Assembly: GCF_019093865.1 (NCBI RefSeq)
Contig: NZ_JABJXD010000001.1
Span: 1 to 64,000, forward strand
Length of the DNA stretch: 64,000 bases
Reading direction: 5' to 3'
Source: Lentibacillus saliphilus
GTDB taxonomy: Bacteria > Bacillota > Bacilli > Bacillales > Amphibacillaceae
Numbering within the stretch: the stretch's first letter is position 1; each line of letters opens with the position of its first letter. Under the pieces are notes generated by a model that worked only from the letters and a program-made list of their open reading frames with translations, was not told where the DNA came from and made no database searches. The translations under genes and the position numbers were made by a program. Below are positions 1 to 7,328 of this stretch, piece by piece.

Positions 1-43
1 TTTTCCCCACCAACGTCATTTATTGTACAACCGAATATATGAT

Positions 44-73
44 GCCGTCACTTATGTGGCGGTTTTTATTTTT
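44..73 (+). terminator. Rho-independent terminator of a gene upstream of the window
   Basis: An 8-bp stem (44-51 with 56-63, two G-U pairs) with a TTAT loop is followed by a T-rich tract. It probably ends the gene left of the window, of which at most a few codons are visible. The rest of 1-186 holds only the spoVAA leader and promoter. Confidence 0.6.
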
Positions 74-120
74 GAGCAGATATTCTGGAGGCAAATAAGA
101 AGATGAGTTTCGCACAAAAT

Positions 121-150
121 GTCATAATTTGAGCGCCATTGTCCATAATA
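121..150 (+). promoter_or_regulatory. Candidate sigma-G promoter of the spoVA operon
   Basis: CATAATA at 144-150 matches the sigma-G -10 consensus CATNMTA. A TCATA-type -35 lies at 122-126 with a spacing near 17. The B. subtilis spoVA operon is sigma-G dependent in the forespore, which fits. The -35 is imperfect, so the call is moderate. Confidence 0.45.
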
Positions 151-186
151 AATCATAAACCTATTTGATCAAGGATTGGTGACAAC

Positions 187-789
187 ATGATAGACACAGT
201 TTATTTGCGAATAAAGAAAAACGTCGAAATTACACATGAACAGACAATCCGACTGAGAGATATTGCCCATATAACAGCCCCGCAGCATATTGAGTCTGCA
301 TTACTTGAAACACATATATATCGTATTACGAAACGGGATGGGACGACCGTCGTAATTGATGCATTCGTCATTATCAAGCACTTAAGAGAGGCCTTTTCTG
401 AAATTGACTTTCGTTTGCTTGGTCCAAATGAATCAATTATTAAGGTTAATCAAGAAAAAAAATCACCAAATGTGCTCATCGTCGCCTTTATTTGGCTGCT
501 TCTATTTATCGGAACAGCAATGACGATTATGAACTTTCATTACGATGTGAGCATGCAAGAAGTTCAGCAAAAGCTGCATTTTATCATTACTGGAAAAGAA
601 AATGATTATCCGTTATGGTTGCAAATCCCTTACTCAATCGGATTAGGATTGGGTATGCTTCTCTTCTTTAATCATTGGTTTAAAAAGAAGTTTAACGAAG
701 AACCAAGTCCCTTGGAAGTTGAGATATTTAACTACCAGCAAAACCTTGATCAATATGCCGCTCAACATGAAAACAAGTTAAATGATTAA
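187..789 (+). CDS. spoVAA: Stage V sporulation protein AA
   Basis: This 200-residue protein matches SpoVAA in length and layout: a soluble N-terminal domain of about 95 residues, then two membrane segments near residues 96-116 and 145-163, then a charged tail. SpoVA proteins act in the forespore inner membrane and are linked to uptake and release of Ca-dipicolinic acid. The ATG at 187 follows an AAGG-type ribosome site. The gene overlaps spoVAB by 8 nt, which suggests translational coupling. It is first in a spoVA cluster that lacks the usual AC, AD and AE genes. Identity rests on remembered family similarity plus the AB and AF neighbours. Confidence 0.9.
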   Translation: MIDTVYLRIKKNVEITHEQTIRLRDIAHITAPQHIESALLETHIYRITKRDGTTVVIDAFVIIKHLREAFSEIDFRLLGPNESIIKVNQEKKSPNVLIVAFIWLLLFIGTAMTIMNFHYDVSMQEVQQKLHFIITGKENDYPLWLQIPYSIGLGLGMLLFFNHWFKKKFNEEPSPLEVEIFNYQQNLDQYAAQHENKLND

Positions 790-1213
790 TTGGCTGCTCT
801 TAAGGATCGTTGAATGTGTAATTGGCTTTGCTGGTGGTTTAGCTGTTGGGGCAGGGTATGTTGCCTTTTTAACTGTACTTGGTGTGATTCCTCGATTAAT
901 TCAATTAAGTAAAACGCGCAATTTGATATCTGTTTTTGCTACCTGCATTATACTGGGGTCGATGTTTGGCATTTACTTGTCTTTTTCCAATGTATCTTGG
1001 GATCACCCAGTTGTTCTGCTCGTAATTTGGGGGAGCTTTCACGGTATGTTTGTCGGTATGCTCGCCGCTGGACTTACCGAGGTATTGAATGTCTTTCCAC
1101 TTATATCTAAACGAATAGGCTTAGATAGACAATTAAAGTCGTTGATGATGGCGATTGTGTTTGGGAAAATTGCTGGTTCGCTATTTCAATGGCTTTATTT
1201 TGTAGGTAAATAG
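782..1213 (+). CDS. spoVAB: Stage V sporulation protein AB
   Basis: This is a 143-residue, almost wholly hydrophobic protein with four predicted membrane segments, close to the usual SpoVAB length. It starts inside the end of spoVAA and is followed 24 nt later by spoVAF. SpoVAB is a spore inner-membrane protein of the SpoVA group; its exact contribution to dipicolinate movement is not settled. In B. subtilis the next genes are spoVAC, AD, AEB and AEA, but here they are absent and AF follows directly. Family assignment is firm from order and sequence character. Confidence 0.9.
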   Translation: MINWLLLRIVECVIGFAGGLAVGAGYVAFLTVLGVIPRLIQLSKTRNLISVFATCIILGSMFGIYLSFSNVSWDHPVVLLVIWGSFHGMFVGMLAAGLTEVLNVFPLISKRIGLDRQLKSLMMAIVFGKIAGSLFQWLYFVGK

Positions 1214-1237
1214 ACTTAGTAGAAAAGTGGTGTACGT

Positions 1238-2713
1238 ATGAGAGAGAGACGAGGTAAACGCCTCATTTCGAGAAAAATTAAAGAAAATGAAGGATATCTC
1301 AAACAAAAACTTGGTGTTGGTGTATCGTTTGATTTAGGATATCGAGAACAAACGATACTCGGTCAAACGATTCAATTATATTATGTTACTGGTTTATGTG
1401 AAACACCAATCATTGTTGAGCTATTAGAAGAACTCGTTAATATTAATGATACAGAAGTCGATCAAAATAAGATCGCAGAGATTATTAAAAACCGCCTTGT
1501 ACATCAACAAGTGACGACGATTCAGACGATGGATGAAGTTGTGGATCAAGTTTTAACAGGGTTAATCGTTTTGTTTATTGATGGGGTTCGTGAAGCTTTT
1601 GTAATTGATGTCCGTTCATACCCAGGTAGAACACCTGAAGAACCAGATACAGAAAGAGTTATAAGAGGATCGAGAGATGGCTATACCGAAAATATCGTTG
1701 AAAACACTGCTTTAACAAGGCGGCGTATTCGAGATGAACGCCTTCGAAATGAAATGTTAAAGGTTGGAGAGCGATCGAAAACTGATGTGTGTGTGAGTTA
1801 TTTGCAAGATGTTGCGGATGAAGGTCTGATTAATCTCATCAAGAGCAAAATAAATGAAATTGAAATTGATGGGATATCAATGGCGGAGAAATCGGTGGAA
1901 GAATTCATTGTAAAGCGGGGGTTTATACCCTATCCATTGGTACGTTTTACAGAACGTCCGGATGTTGCAGCAAATCATTTGTTGGAAGGACATGTACTCA
2001 TCATTGTGGATACATCTCCGAGTGCGATCATTGTACCGACGACTTTTTTTCATCATTTACAGCATGCAGAGGAATTTCACCAAGCACCTTTAATTGGAAC
2101 ATCGATTAGATGGTTGCGTTTTAGTGCGATTCTAATGTCACTTTATTTATTACCGTTATGGCTGTTGTTTGTAATGGAGCCGACGCTACTTCCAAAGGCA
2201 CTGTCATTTATTGGACCAAGTGAGGAGGGCAATATTCCGATACCTGTCCAAATCATACTCGGTCTAGCTGGAATTGAATTTCTTAGGATGGCAGCCATTC
2301 ATACACCGACACCATTATCAACAGCGATGGGCTTAATTGCGGCTGTTTTAATTGGACAAATAGCCATCGATGTAGGTTTATTTGGTTCTGAAGTGATTCT
2401 TTACGTCTCGCTTTCTGCAATAGGTGGCTACGTAACACCGAGCTATGAGCTCAGCGTTGCTAATAAATTTGTCAACGTTGTTCTCGTCGTTGTAACTGCC
2501 TTATTCGGTTTAATTGGGTTTTTAGTTGGGGTACTACTTCATATTTTACTGTTGGCTAATTTGTCAGCGTTAAGAACACCTTATCTATGGCCATTTATCC
2601 CCTTTAATTTAAAGGCGTTGCTACACATTATATTTAGAATACCTATACCATATTCCAACAGGCGGCCAAGTATTGTTCATCCAGAAAACAATTACCGACA
2701 ACCAGTAAAATAG
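1238..2713 (+). CDS. spoVAF: Stage V sporulation protein AF (GerA-family)
   Basis: This 491-residue protein has a long soluble N-terminal part (about 1-285) and several C-terminal membrane segments (about 290-450), the architecture of the GerA-type germinant receptor A subunits to which SpoVAF belongs. SpoVAF is a spore inner-membrane protein thought to modulate germination by amplifying ion release. The ATG at 1238 is preceded by a weak AGTGGTG site. It sits 24 nt after spoVAB and just before lysA, the same right flank as in B. subtilis. A stand-alone germinant receptor A subunit is less likely given this context and the lack of B and C partners. Confidence 0.9.
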   Translation: MRERRGKRLISRKIKENEGYLKQKLGVGVSFDLGYREQTILGQTIQLYYVTGLCETPIIVELLEELVNINDTEVDQNKIAEIIKNRLVHQQVTTIQTMDEVVDQVLTGLIVLFIDGVREAFVIDVRSYPGRTPEEPDTERVIRGSRDGYTENIVENTALTRRRIRDERLRNEMLKVGERSKTDVCVSYLQDVADEGLINLIKSKINEIEIDGISMAEKSVEEFIVKRGFIPYPLVRFTERPDVAANHLLEGHVLIIVDTSPSAIIVPTTFFHHLQHAEEFHQAPLIGTSIRWLRFSAILMSLYLLPLWLLFVMEPTLLPKALSFIGPSEEGNIPIPVQIILGLAGIEFLRMAAIHTPTPLSTAMGLIAAVLIGQIAIDVGLFGSEVILYVSLSAIGGYVTPSYELSVANKFVNVVLVVVTALFGLIGFLVGVLLHILLLANLSALRTPYLWPFIPFNLKALLHIIFRIPIPYSNRRPSIVHPENNYRQPVK

Positions 2714-2740
2714 AAGTCTCTGATCACTTCTTTTGTTTTC
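2712..2740 (+). terminator. Probable terminator after spoVAF
   Basis: A 6-bp stem (2712-2717 with 2726-2731) with an 8-nt loop is followed by a T-rich run. The A-rich sequence before it could extend the stem. It overlaps the spoVAF stop codon. Confidence 0.5.
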
Positions 2741-2805
2741 ACTCATTTTATGGTATTGTGTTTCTATTGAAGCGTCGAGCGTTCATTGATGCGAGGTGAA
2801 AAAGT

Positions 2806-4113
2806 ATGGTTTATGATCGTGAAGGTTTTAATACGAATGAACTAGGACATTTGACGATAGATGGTGTTGATACTGTTAGCCTGGCGCATAAATATGGGAC
2901 ACCTCTATATGTATATAACGTTGATTTAATACGTCGAAATGCCCAAGCATTTACAAAAGCATTTCAAAAGCACGGCATTACAGGCCAAATTGCCTATGCA
3001 AGCAAAGCGTTTTCAACAATTGCTATGCTTCAAGTTATGAAACAAGAAGGGCTCAGTCTTGATGTTGTGTCTGTTGGTGAATTGCATACCGCATTAAAAG
3101 CCGATTTTCCAGTGCAAAACATCCATTTACACGGTAATAATAAAAGTACTGAAGAGATTTCAATGGCTCTCGAACACAATATCGGCTGTATTGTGATTGA
3201 CAATTTTAGAGACATTGATGTGCTTGAAGAGCTGTTAAAACAGAAAAATCAGCACATCGATGTCCTGATTCGTGTCACACCAGGCGTCAACTCGGCTACC
3301 CATCGGTATATTATGACGGGCCATGAGGATTCTAAATTTGGTTTTGATTTACATAACGGACAAGCTGATGAAGCTATGGAACGGTTAATTGATCACTCTC
3401 ATATCCGTATAAAAGGGTTACATTGCCATATTGGATCACAAATATTTTCTCCAGATGCTTATGTGTTAGCGGCAGACCATCTGTTTCAAAAGTTAAAAGC
3501 ATGGCATCAACGGTTTGGTTATTATCCAGAAGTGATGAACTTTGGTGGGGGGTTCGGTATTCAGTATACGAAAGCTGATACCCCGATTCCATTCAGTCAT
3601 TATGTAGACGCATTGGTTAAAGTGATCGACACTCATGTTAAAAAACTCGGTATGCCTTTTCCAGAAATCTGGCTTGAACCCGGTCGCGCCATTGCTGGAA
3701 ATGCGGGCATAACACTTTACACAGTTGGATCGTTTAAACATATTCCGGATGTAAGAACTTATTTAGCTGTTGATGGTGGGATGACGGACAATTTGAGACC
3801 AGCTTTGTATGACGCGAAATATGACGGCATAGTTGCAAATAAGGCAACAATGGATAAAACGGCCATTGTATCAATCGCTGGTAAATGCTGTGAATCAGGA
3901 GATATGCTGATTGACAATTTAAGTGTTGCATCTCCGGAGACAGGAGATATACTTGCTGTGTTTTCAACGGGGGCATATGGGTATTCAATGGCAAACAACT
4001 ATAATCGCTTCCCGAAAGCAGCTGTTGTATTTGTTGAAAATGGAAAGGATCATCTCGTCGTTCGGAGAGAAACACTTGACGATATAGTGAAGCATGACTT
4101 ATCGTATGAATGA
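2806..4113 (+). CDS. lysA: Diaminopimelate decarboxylase
   Basis: The enzyme decarboxylates meso-diaminopimelate to L-lysine, the last step of lysine synthesis. The 435-residue protein has the PLP-dependent alanine-racemase-like barrel: the PLP lysine sits in YASKAFS near residue 67, HIGSQ near 206, a glycine-rich GGGFG near 247 and EPGR near 291. The catalytic cysteine is in the CESGD motif near 361. The ATG follows a GAGGTG ribosome site. It lies between spoVAF and ppiB as in B. subtilis. dapB, which supplies the diaminopimelate pathway, is at the far end of this window. Confidence 0.97.
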   Translation: MVYDREGFNTNELGHLTIDGVDTVSLAHKYGTPLYVYNVDLIRRNAQAFTKAFQKHGITGQIAYASKAFSTIAMLQVMKQEGLSLDVVSVGELHTALKADFPVQNIHLHGNNKSTEEISMALEHNIGCIVIDNFRDIDVLEELLKQKNQHIDVLIRVTPGVNSATHRYIMTGHEDSKFGFDLHNGQADEAMERLIDHSHIRIKGLHCHIGSQIFSPDAYVLAADHLFQKLKAWHQRFGYYPEVMNFGGGFGIQYTKADTPIPFSHYVDALVKVIDTHVKKLGMPFPEIWLEPGRAIAGNAGITLYTVGSFKHIPDVRTYLAVDGGMTDNLRPALYDAKYDGIVANKATMDKTAIVSIAGKCCESGDMLIDNLSVASPETGDILAVFSTGAYGYSMANNYNRFPKAAVVFVENGKDHLVVRRETLDDIVKHDLSYE

Positions 4114-4140
4114 TACTTTAATTACAAAGGAGATTTAAAA

Positions 4141-4575
4141 ATGGAAAATAAAGGATATATCTTGATGGACAATGAAGCGAAAATTGAATTTGAGCTGTAC
4201 CCAGAGGCTGCACCAAAAACAGTAGAGAATTTTGTATCGTTGATCAAGGATGGATTTTATGATGGCTTGACATTCCATCGTGTCATTGATGGTTTTGTGA
4301 GTCAAGGTGGTTGCCCTGTTGGCAATGGTACAGGTTCAGCAGGCTATACAATTAAGTGTGAAACGGAAAACAATCCACATCGTCATGAAACAGGAAGCTT
4401 ATCCATGGCACATGCTGGTAAAGATACTGGTAGCTGCCAGTTTTTCATTGTACATGAACCACAGCCACATTTAGATGGGGTACATACAGTTTTTGGTAAA
4501 GTAACATCTGGTATGGAGCATGTAAAAGCCATGAAAAATGGTGATGTTATGAAAGAAGTTAAGATAACAGGTTAA
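4141..4575 (+). CDS. ppiB: Cyclophilin-type peptidyl-prolyl cis-trans isomerase B
   Basis: This 144-residue cytoplasmic cyclophilin catalyses proline isomerisation during protein folding. The cyclophilin signature is present: FHRV near residues 45-48, SQGG near 54-57 and the GSCQFFI segment near 97-103 that lines the active site. There is no signal peptide, so it is the cytosolic type. A GGAG-containing ribosome site precedes the ATG. It follows lysA by 27 nt and may be cotranscribed with it. Confidence 0.95.
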   Translation: MENKGYILMDNEAKIEFELYPEAAPKTVENFVSLIKDGFYDGLTFHRVIDGFVSQGGCPVGNGTGSAGYTIKCETENNPHRHETGSLSMAHAGKDTGSCQFFIVHEPQPHLDGVHTVFGKVTSGMEHVKAMKNGDVMKEVKITG

Positions 4576-4594
4576 GGCGTTGTAGGAGGCGTAG

Positions 4595-5065
4595 ATGACG
4601 TTTTTCAGTGTATCTACAGTGCTTGTTTTACTCTTAATTATTGCACCAATGTCCAATTTTGCACATGAAATTGGACATTCGGTTGGTGCAGCTTTAATTC
4701 AATCAGATCGTATTTGCATTACCCTTGGTAGGGGCAGCCAGTTTTCAAAATGGACGCGAGGACGGTATACGCTCATCTTTTACAGTACTTTTTTTCTAGG
4801 AGGATCTGTATCCAATAGTCGAGAACGTTCCTTTACGTCTGGTGAAAAGATATTGGTGTCCTTTTGTGGCCCCCTAATGAATGCGTTATTTGCAACAATT
4901 GGAATCATGAGTCTCCAGTGGGTAGCGATTCCTTTTATAGAATTATTTATTTGGTATAATATGTGGCTAGCTGCTATCAATGTGATACCATTTAAAATCA
5001 AAAATAACCAATCAGACGGTTATGTCATGCTTTCAAGTTTTTTAGAATACAAAAATAATCGGTAG
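4595..5065 (+). CDS. Small M50-type site-2 intramembrane metalloprotease
   Basis: This 156-residue, strongly hydrophobic protein carries HEIGH (H24, E25, H28) in its first membrane segment, the zinc-binding motif of M50/site-2 proteases. A GPLMN segment lies near 92-96. NVIP near 129-132, followed by DG at 141-142, resembles the family's third zinc-ligand motif. The catalytic set therefore looks complete in a very short protein; SpoIVFB and RseP are much longer. The start follows TAGGAGG. It starts 19 nt after ppiB. The substrate is unknown and no anti-sigma gene is adjacent. It occupies the place where the riboflavin genes lie in B. subtilis. Confidence 0.7.
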   Translation: MTFFSVSTVLVLLLIIAPMSNFAHEIGHSVGAALIQSDRICITLGRGSQFSKWTRGRYTLIFYSTFFLGGSVSNSRERSFTSGEKILVSFCGPLMNALFATIGIMSLQWVAIPFIELFIWYNMWLAAINVIPFKIKNNQSDGYVMLSSFLEYKNNR

Positions 5066-5232
5066 TGTAATTGAACGTATGTAAAGTTGATAAAGTGTGA
5101 AAGATAATACGGACTTCACTTATACGTTGGAAGGTTGACATTCATTTATGTTCATGCATAAATAGATATATCAACTTGAACGATCACTAACTACAGCAAC
5201 TTTATCATTTGCTATCTTAATGAGGGATTCGT

Positions 5233-5607
5233 ATGTTAATTCGTTATAAAAAAGCGTTTGAAAAAATAGCTATGGGCCTTTTGTCATTTATGCCCGAAGA
5301 AAGAGATGTAAAAAAACTTCAGCAAACTATAAAAGCTTATGAAACAGATGAGGATTGGCACCTCTTTCTTTGGAAACAGGATGATGATATTATAGGCGCC
5401 ATTGGGATTCGTATTGACAATGACATTAATGCTGTCATTCAGCATGTTAGCGTTAACCCATCTCATCGCAACACGGGAGTAGGAAAGCAGATGGTGCATA
5501 GTGTTAAGCATATGTACGAAGATCAATATGCCGTTTGTGCGGATGCCATTACAGAGCCATTTATTAATATGTGTGACGAAAAAGGACATGAAGAAGATCA
5601 GATTTAA
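5233..5607 (+). CDS. ribT: GNAT acetyltransferase-like protein RibT
   Basis: This 124-residue protein closely resembles B. subtilis RibT, the GNAT-fold last gene of the riboflavin operon. The opening LIRYKKAFEKIAMGLLSFMP and the central VSVNPSHRNTGVGKQM acyl-CoA loop (about residues 75-92) are characteristic. Its substrate is not established. Here it stands alone: ribDEAH are absent upstream and the preceding 167 nt show no FMN riboswitch. The leader contains TGATAAAGT and its inverted copy ACTTTATCA more than 100 nt apart, of doubtful meaning. The ATG follows GAGGG. Confidence 0.9.
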   Translation: MLIRYKKAFEKIAMGLLSFMPEERDVKKLQQTIKAYETDEDWHLFLWKQDDDIIGAIGIRIDNDINAVIQHVSVNPSHRNTGVGKQMVHSVKHMYEDQYAVCADAITEPFINMCDEKGHEEDQI

Positions 5608-5641
5608 TAAGCCAGCCCTAGATGAGAGGAGCTGGCTTATT
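5606..5641. terminator. Bidirectional terminator between ribT and the YjcZ gene
   Basis: A perfect 11-bp inverted repeat (5606-5616 and 5631-5641) has a 14-nt loop. It begins at the ribT stop codon and lies 17 nt past the end of the converging YjcZ-type gene. The T-tracts are short on both sides. Confidence 0.65.
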
Positions 5642-5658
5642 TGGTAGAGCTGCTTATC

Positions 5659-5742
5659 CTAAAGCCACGCAGCACCAACGATAATAAGGAGAATAAACAA
5701 GACGACGATTAACGCAAATCCTCCACCATAATATCCACTCAT
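5659..5742 (-). CDS. YjcZ-family sporulation microprotein
   Basis: A 27-residue reading frame on the minus strand starts MSGYYGGGFALIVVLFILLI and ends AAWL. The glycine/tyrosine-rich head followed by one hydrophobic helix is the hallmark of YjcZ-type small sporulation proteins of Bacillus. A strong AGGAGGT site lies 8 nt before the ATG. A sigma-K-like promoter lies about 70 nt upstream. Proteins of this type are expressed late in sporulation; the molecular role is unknown. It is convergent with ribT and divergent from scpA. Confidence 0.85.
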   Translation of the reverse strand: MSGYYGGGFALIVVLFILLIIVGAAWL

Positions 5743-5768
5743 AAGTGAATACCTCCTTTTAAAAAATC

Positions 5769-5810
5769 TTGTCAGATTACATTGACTGACAAACCTTGAT
5801 CTTACATTAT
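5769..5810 (+). promoter_or_regulatory. scpA promoter overlapped by an inverted repeat
   Basis: A sigma-A-like promoter is present: TTGACT at 5782-5787, a 17-nt spacer and CATTAT at 5805-5810. A 7-bp inverted repeat, TTGTCAG at 5769-5775 and CTGACAA at 5786-5792, straddles the -35 box. It may be an operator, or chance symmetry. Confidence 0.45.
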
Positions 5811-5838
5811 TAAATTATGTTTGAATGTCTTAAGTTGT
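5811..5838 (-). promoter_or_regulatory. Candidate sigma-K promoter of the YjcZ-type gene
   Basis: Read on the minus strand, CATAATTTA (5819 to 5811) fits the sigma-K -10 consensus CATANNNTA. An AC dinucleotide lies 17 nt upstream (5838-5837). The inferred transcript would have a leader of about 60 nt. Confidence 0.45.
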
Positions 5839-5890
5839 TTGGGCGCATGTGCTTAAATGATATGTTTTATTTGGAAGAAGGGGAACGGTT

Positions 5891-6622
5891 ATGAACGTGT
5901 CATATGAAGTTAAGCTAGATGCTTTCGAAGGTCCATTGGATTTACTTTTACATTTGATTTACCAGTATGAGATCGATATTTATGATATCCCAGTAGCACA
6001 AATAACAGAACAGTATATGGTGTATATCCATACGATGCAACGCCTTGAGTTAAATATCGCCAGTGAATACCTTGTCATGGCATCCACTTTACTCGCCCTT
6101 AAGAGTCAAATGCTTTTGCCTAAGCAAGAACTAGATGAGGAGGATGAGTATGTTGAAGATCCTCGTCAAGAATTGATGGAACGGTTAATCGTTTACAAGA
6201 AGTACAAAGAAGCTGCAAAAAAGCTAGAAGAAAAAGAAAGTGACGCATTGGGTATTTATACGCGTCCGCCTGTGTTGGCTGATAAAGAGAGCACACAACC
6301 TGTTATGGAGAAAGGTGACGTATCAGTTTATGATATGTTGGCCGCACTTGCACATGTACTTGACAGAAAAAGATGGAATGAACCTTTAGAGACGACTGTA
6401 AAACGAACAGATATTTCAATCGAGCAGCGGATGGAACAAGTCCTTGAATCCGTTAGCCGTTGTGTGGACGGTATTCATTTTAACGAATTATTTACAGTGC
6501 GTTCACGAACCCATATCGTTGTTACGTTTATGGCGGTTCTCGAACTTATGAAAAACAATGATGTTATATGTGAACAAAAACGTCATTTTGATGATATCAT
6601 TATTTATGCGGGGGGAGCATGA
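5891..6622 (+). CDS. scpA: Segregation and condensation protein A (kleisin)
   Basis: ScpA is the kleisin that bridges the SMC dimer and recruits ScpB in the bacterial condensin. The 243-residue sequence shows the typical N-terminal FEGPLDLLLHLI near residues 13-24 and an LLPK linker near 77-80. An acidic middle and a C-terminal winged-helix region follow. The length is normal. GAAGAAGGGG precedes the ATG. The stop overlaps the start of scpB by 4 nt, so the two are translationally coupled. Confidence 0.96.
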   Translation: MNVSYEVKLDAFEGPLDLLLHLIYQYEIDIYDIPVAQITEQYMVYIHTMQRLELNIASEYLVMASTLLALKSQMLLPKQELDEEDEYVEDPRQELMERLIVYKKYKEAAKKLEEKESDALGIYTRPPVLADKESTQPVMEKGDVSVYDMLAALAHVLDRKRWNEPLETTVKRTDISIEQRMEQVLESVSRCVDGIHFNELFTVRSRTHIVVTFMAVLELMKNNDVICEQKRHFDDIIIYAGGA

Positions 6623-7209
6623 TGGAATATGCAGCTGTAAAGGCGATCACAGAAAGCTTGCTTTTCGCGAGTGGTGATGAAGGCGTAACAATTAGGCAAA
6701 TATCACGTGTGCTTGAGATTGATGGCACAATGGTTGAACATATATTAGACGAATTAAAGTTTGACTATGAAAATAAAAATACCGGTATTATGATGGTGGA
6801 ATCTAATCAAACGTTTTTTCTGGCTACGAAACCAGAATACAGCCCTTACGTGCAAAAGCTTTTAAATACGCCACATTCGTCAAAGCTTTCTCAGGCAGCT
6901 TTGGAAACGTTGGCAATTATCGCATATCAGCAGCCGATTACACGTACAGAAATTGAAGATATACGTGGTGTGAAAAGTGATCGACCAGTACAGACACTTT
7001 TAGCACGGTCTTTGATAGAAGAAGTTGGCAGAAGGGATGGCGTCGGACGACCGATATTGTTTGGAACAAGTATGACGTTTTTAACATATTTTGGATTAAG
7101 TACGTTAGAAGAACTACCAGATTTACCTGAGGATGTGGATGTTCAGGATATTACACAGGAAGCAGATTTGTTTTTTAATGCTCTGAACGAAGAATATAAA
7201 CAAGAATAA
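6619..7209 (+). CDS. scpB: Segregation and condensation protein B
   Basis: ScpB is the winged-helix dimer that binds ScpA in the SMC complex. This 196-residue protein has two winged-helix domains. The central ETLAIIAYQQPITRTEIE segment near residues 96-113 is a family signature and is followed by RGVKSD. The ATGATG start lies inside the scpA stop; GGGGGAG just upstream serves as ribosome site. It is followed by a terminator, so scpAB forms a two-gene unit. The B. subtilis neighbour ypuI is absent here. Confidence 0.96.
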   Translation: MMEYAAVKAITESLLFASGDEGVTIRQISRVLEIDGTMVEHILDELKFDYENKNTGIMMVESNQTFFLATKPEYSPYVQKLLNTPHSSKLSQAALETLAIIAYQQPITRTEIEDIRGVKSDRPVQTLLARSLIEEVGRRDGVGRPILFGTSMTFLTYFGLSTLEELPDLPEDVDVQDITQEADLFFNALNEEYKQE

Positions 7210-7218
7210 GAGACGATG

Positions 7219-7250
7219 ATAGCCTTGTCAAAAATGACAAGGCTATTATT
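7219..7250 (+). terminator. scpAB terminator
   Basis: A perfect 12-bp stem (7219-7230 with 7235-7246) has an AAAA loop, 9 nt after the scpB stop codon. The T-tract is short. Confidence 0.75.
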
Positions 7251-7265
7251 CTGCAAAGATCAATA

Positions 7266-7294
7266 TTCATATTGCGCGTCCGTGTGCATATGAA
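7266..7294 (+). promoter_or_regulatory. Candidate sigma-E promoter of dacB-spmAB
   Basis: TTCATATT at 7266-7273 resembles the sigma-E -35 box. CATATGAA at 7287-7294 follows after 13 nt as a -10-like box. The dacB operon of B. subtilis is sigma-E dependent. This also argues against a dacB start at the in-frame TTG at 7272. Confidence 0.5.
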
Positions 7295-7328
7295 TATAAA
7301 GAAAAGAGCCCTAGGAGGTTACCAAACT

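Noticed and set aside
1-40. 3' end of sigF or another upstream gene
   Set aside because: Frame ends before the terminator give no recognisable sigma-factor tail; too little sequence to call.
3030-4075. Several long minus-strand frames inside lysA
   Set aside because: They lie opposite a clear enzyme gene, have no ribosome sites and no recognisable family; they are shadows.
5066-5232. FMN riboswitch before ribT
   Set aside because: The conserved riboswitch core segments are not present; only a weak widely spaced inverted repeat is seen.
7272-7328. Upstream TTG start for dacB
   Set aside because: It would begin inside the probable -35 box and lacks a ribosome site; the ATG at 7329 has AGGAGG.
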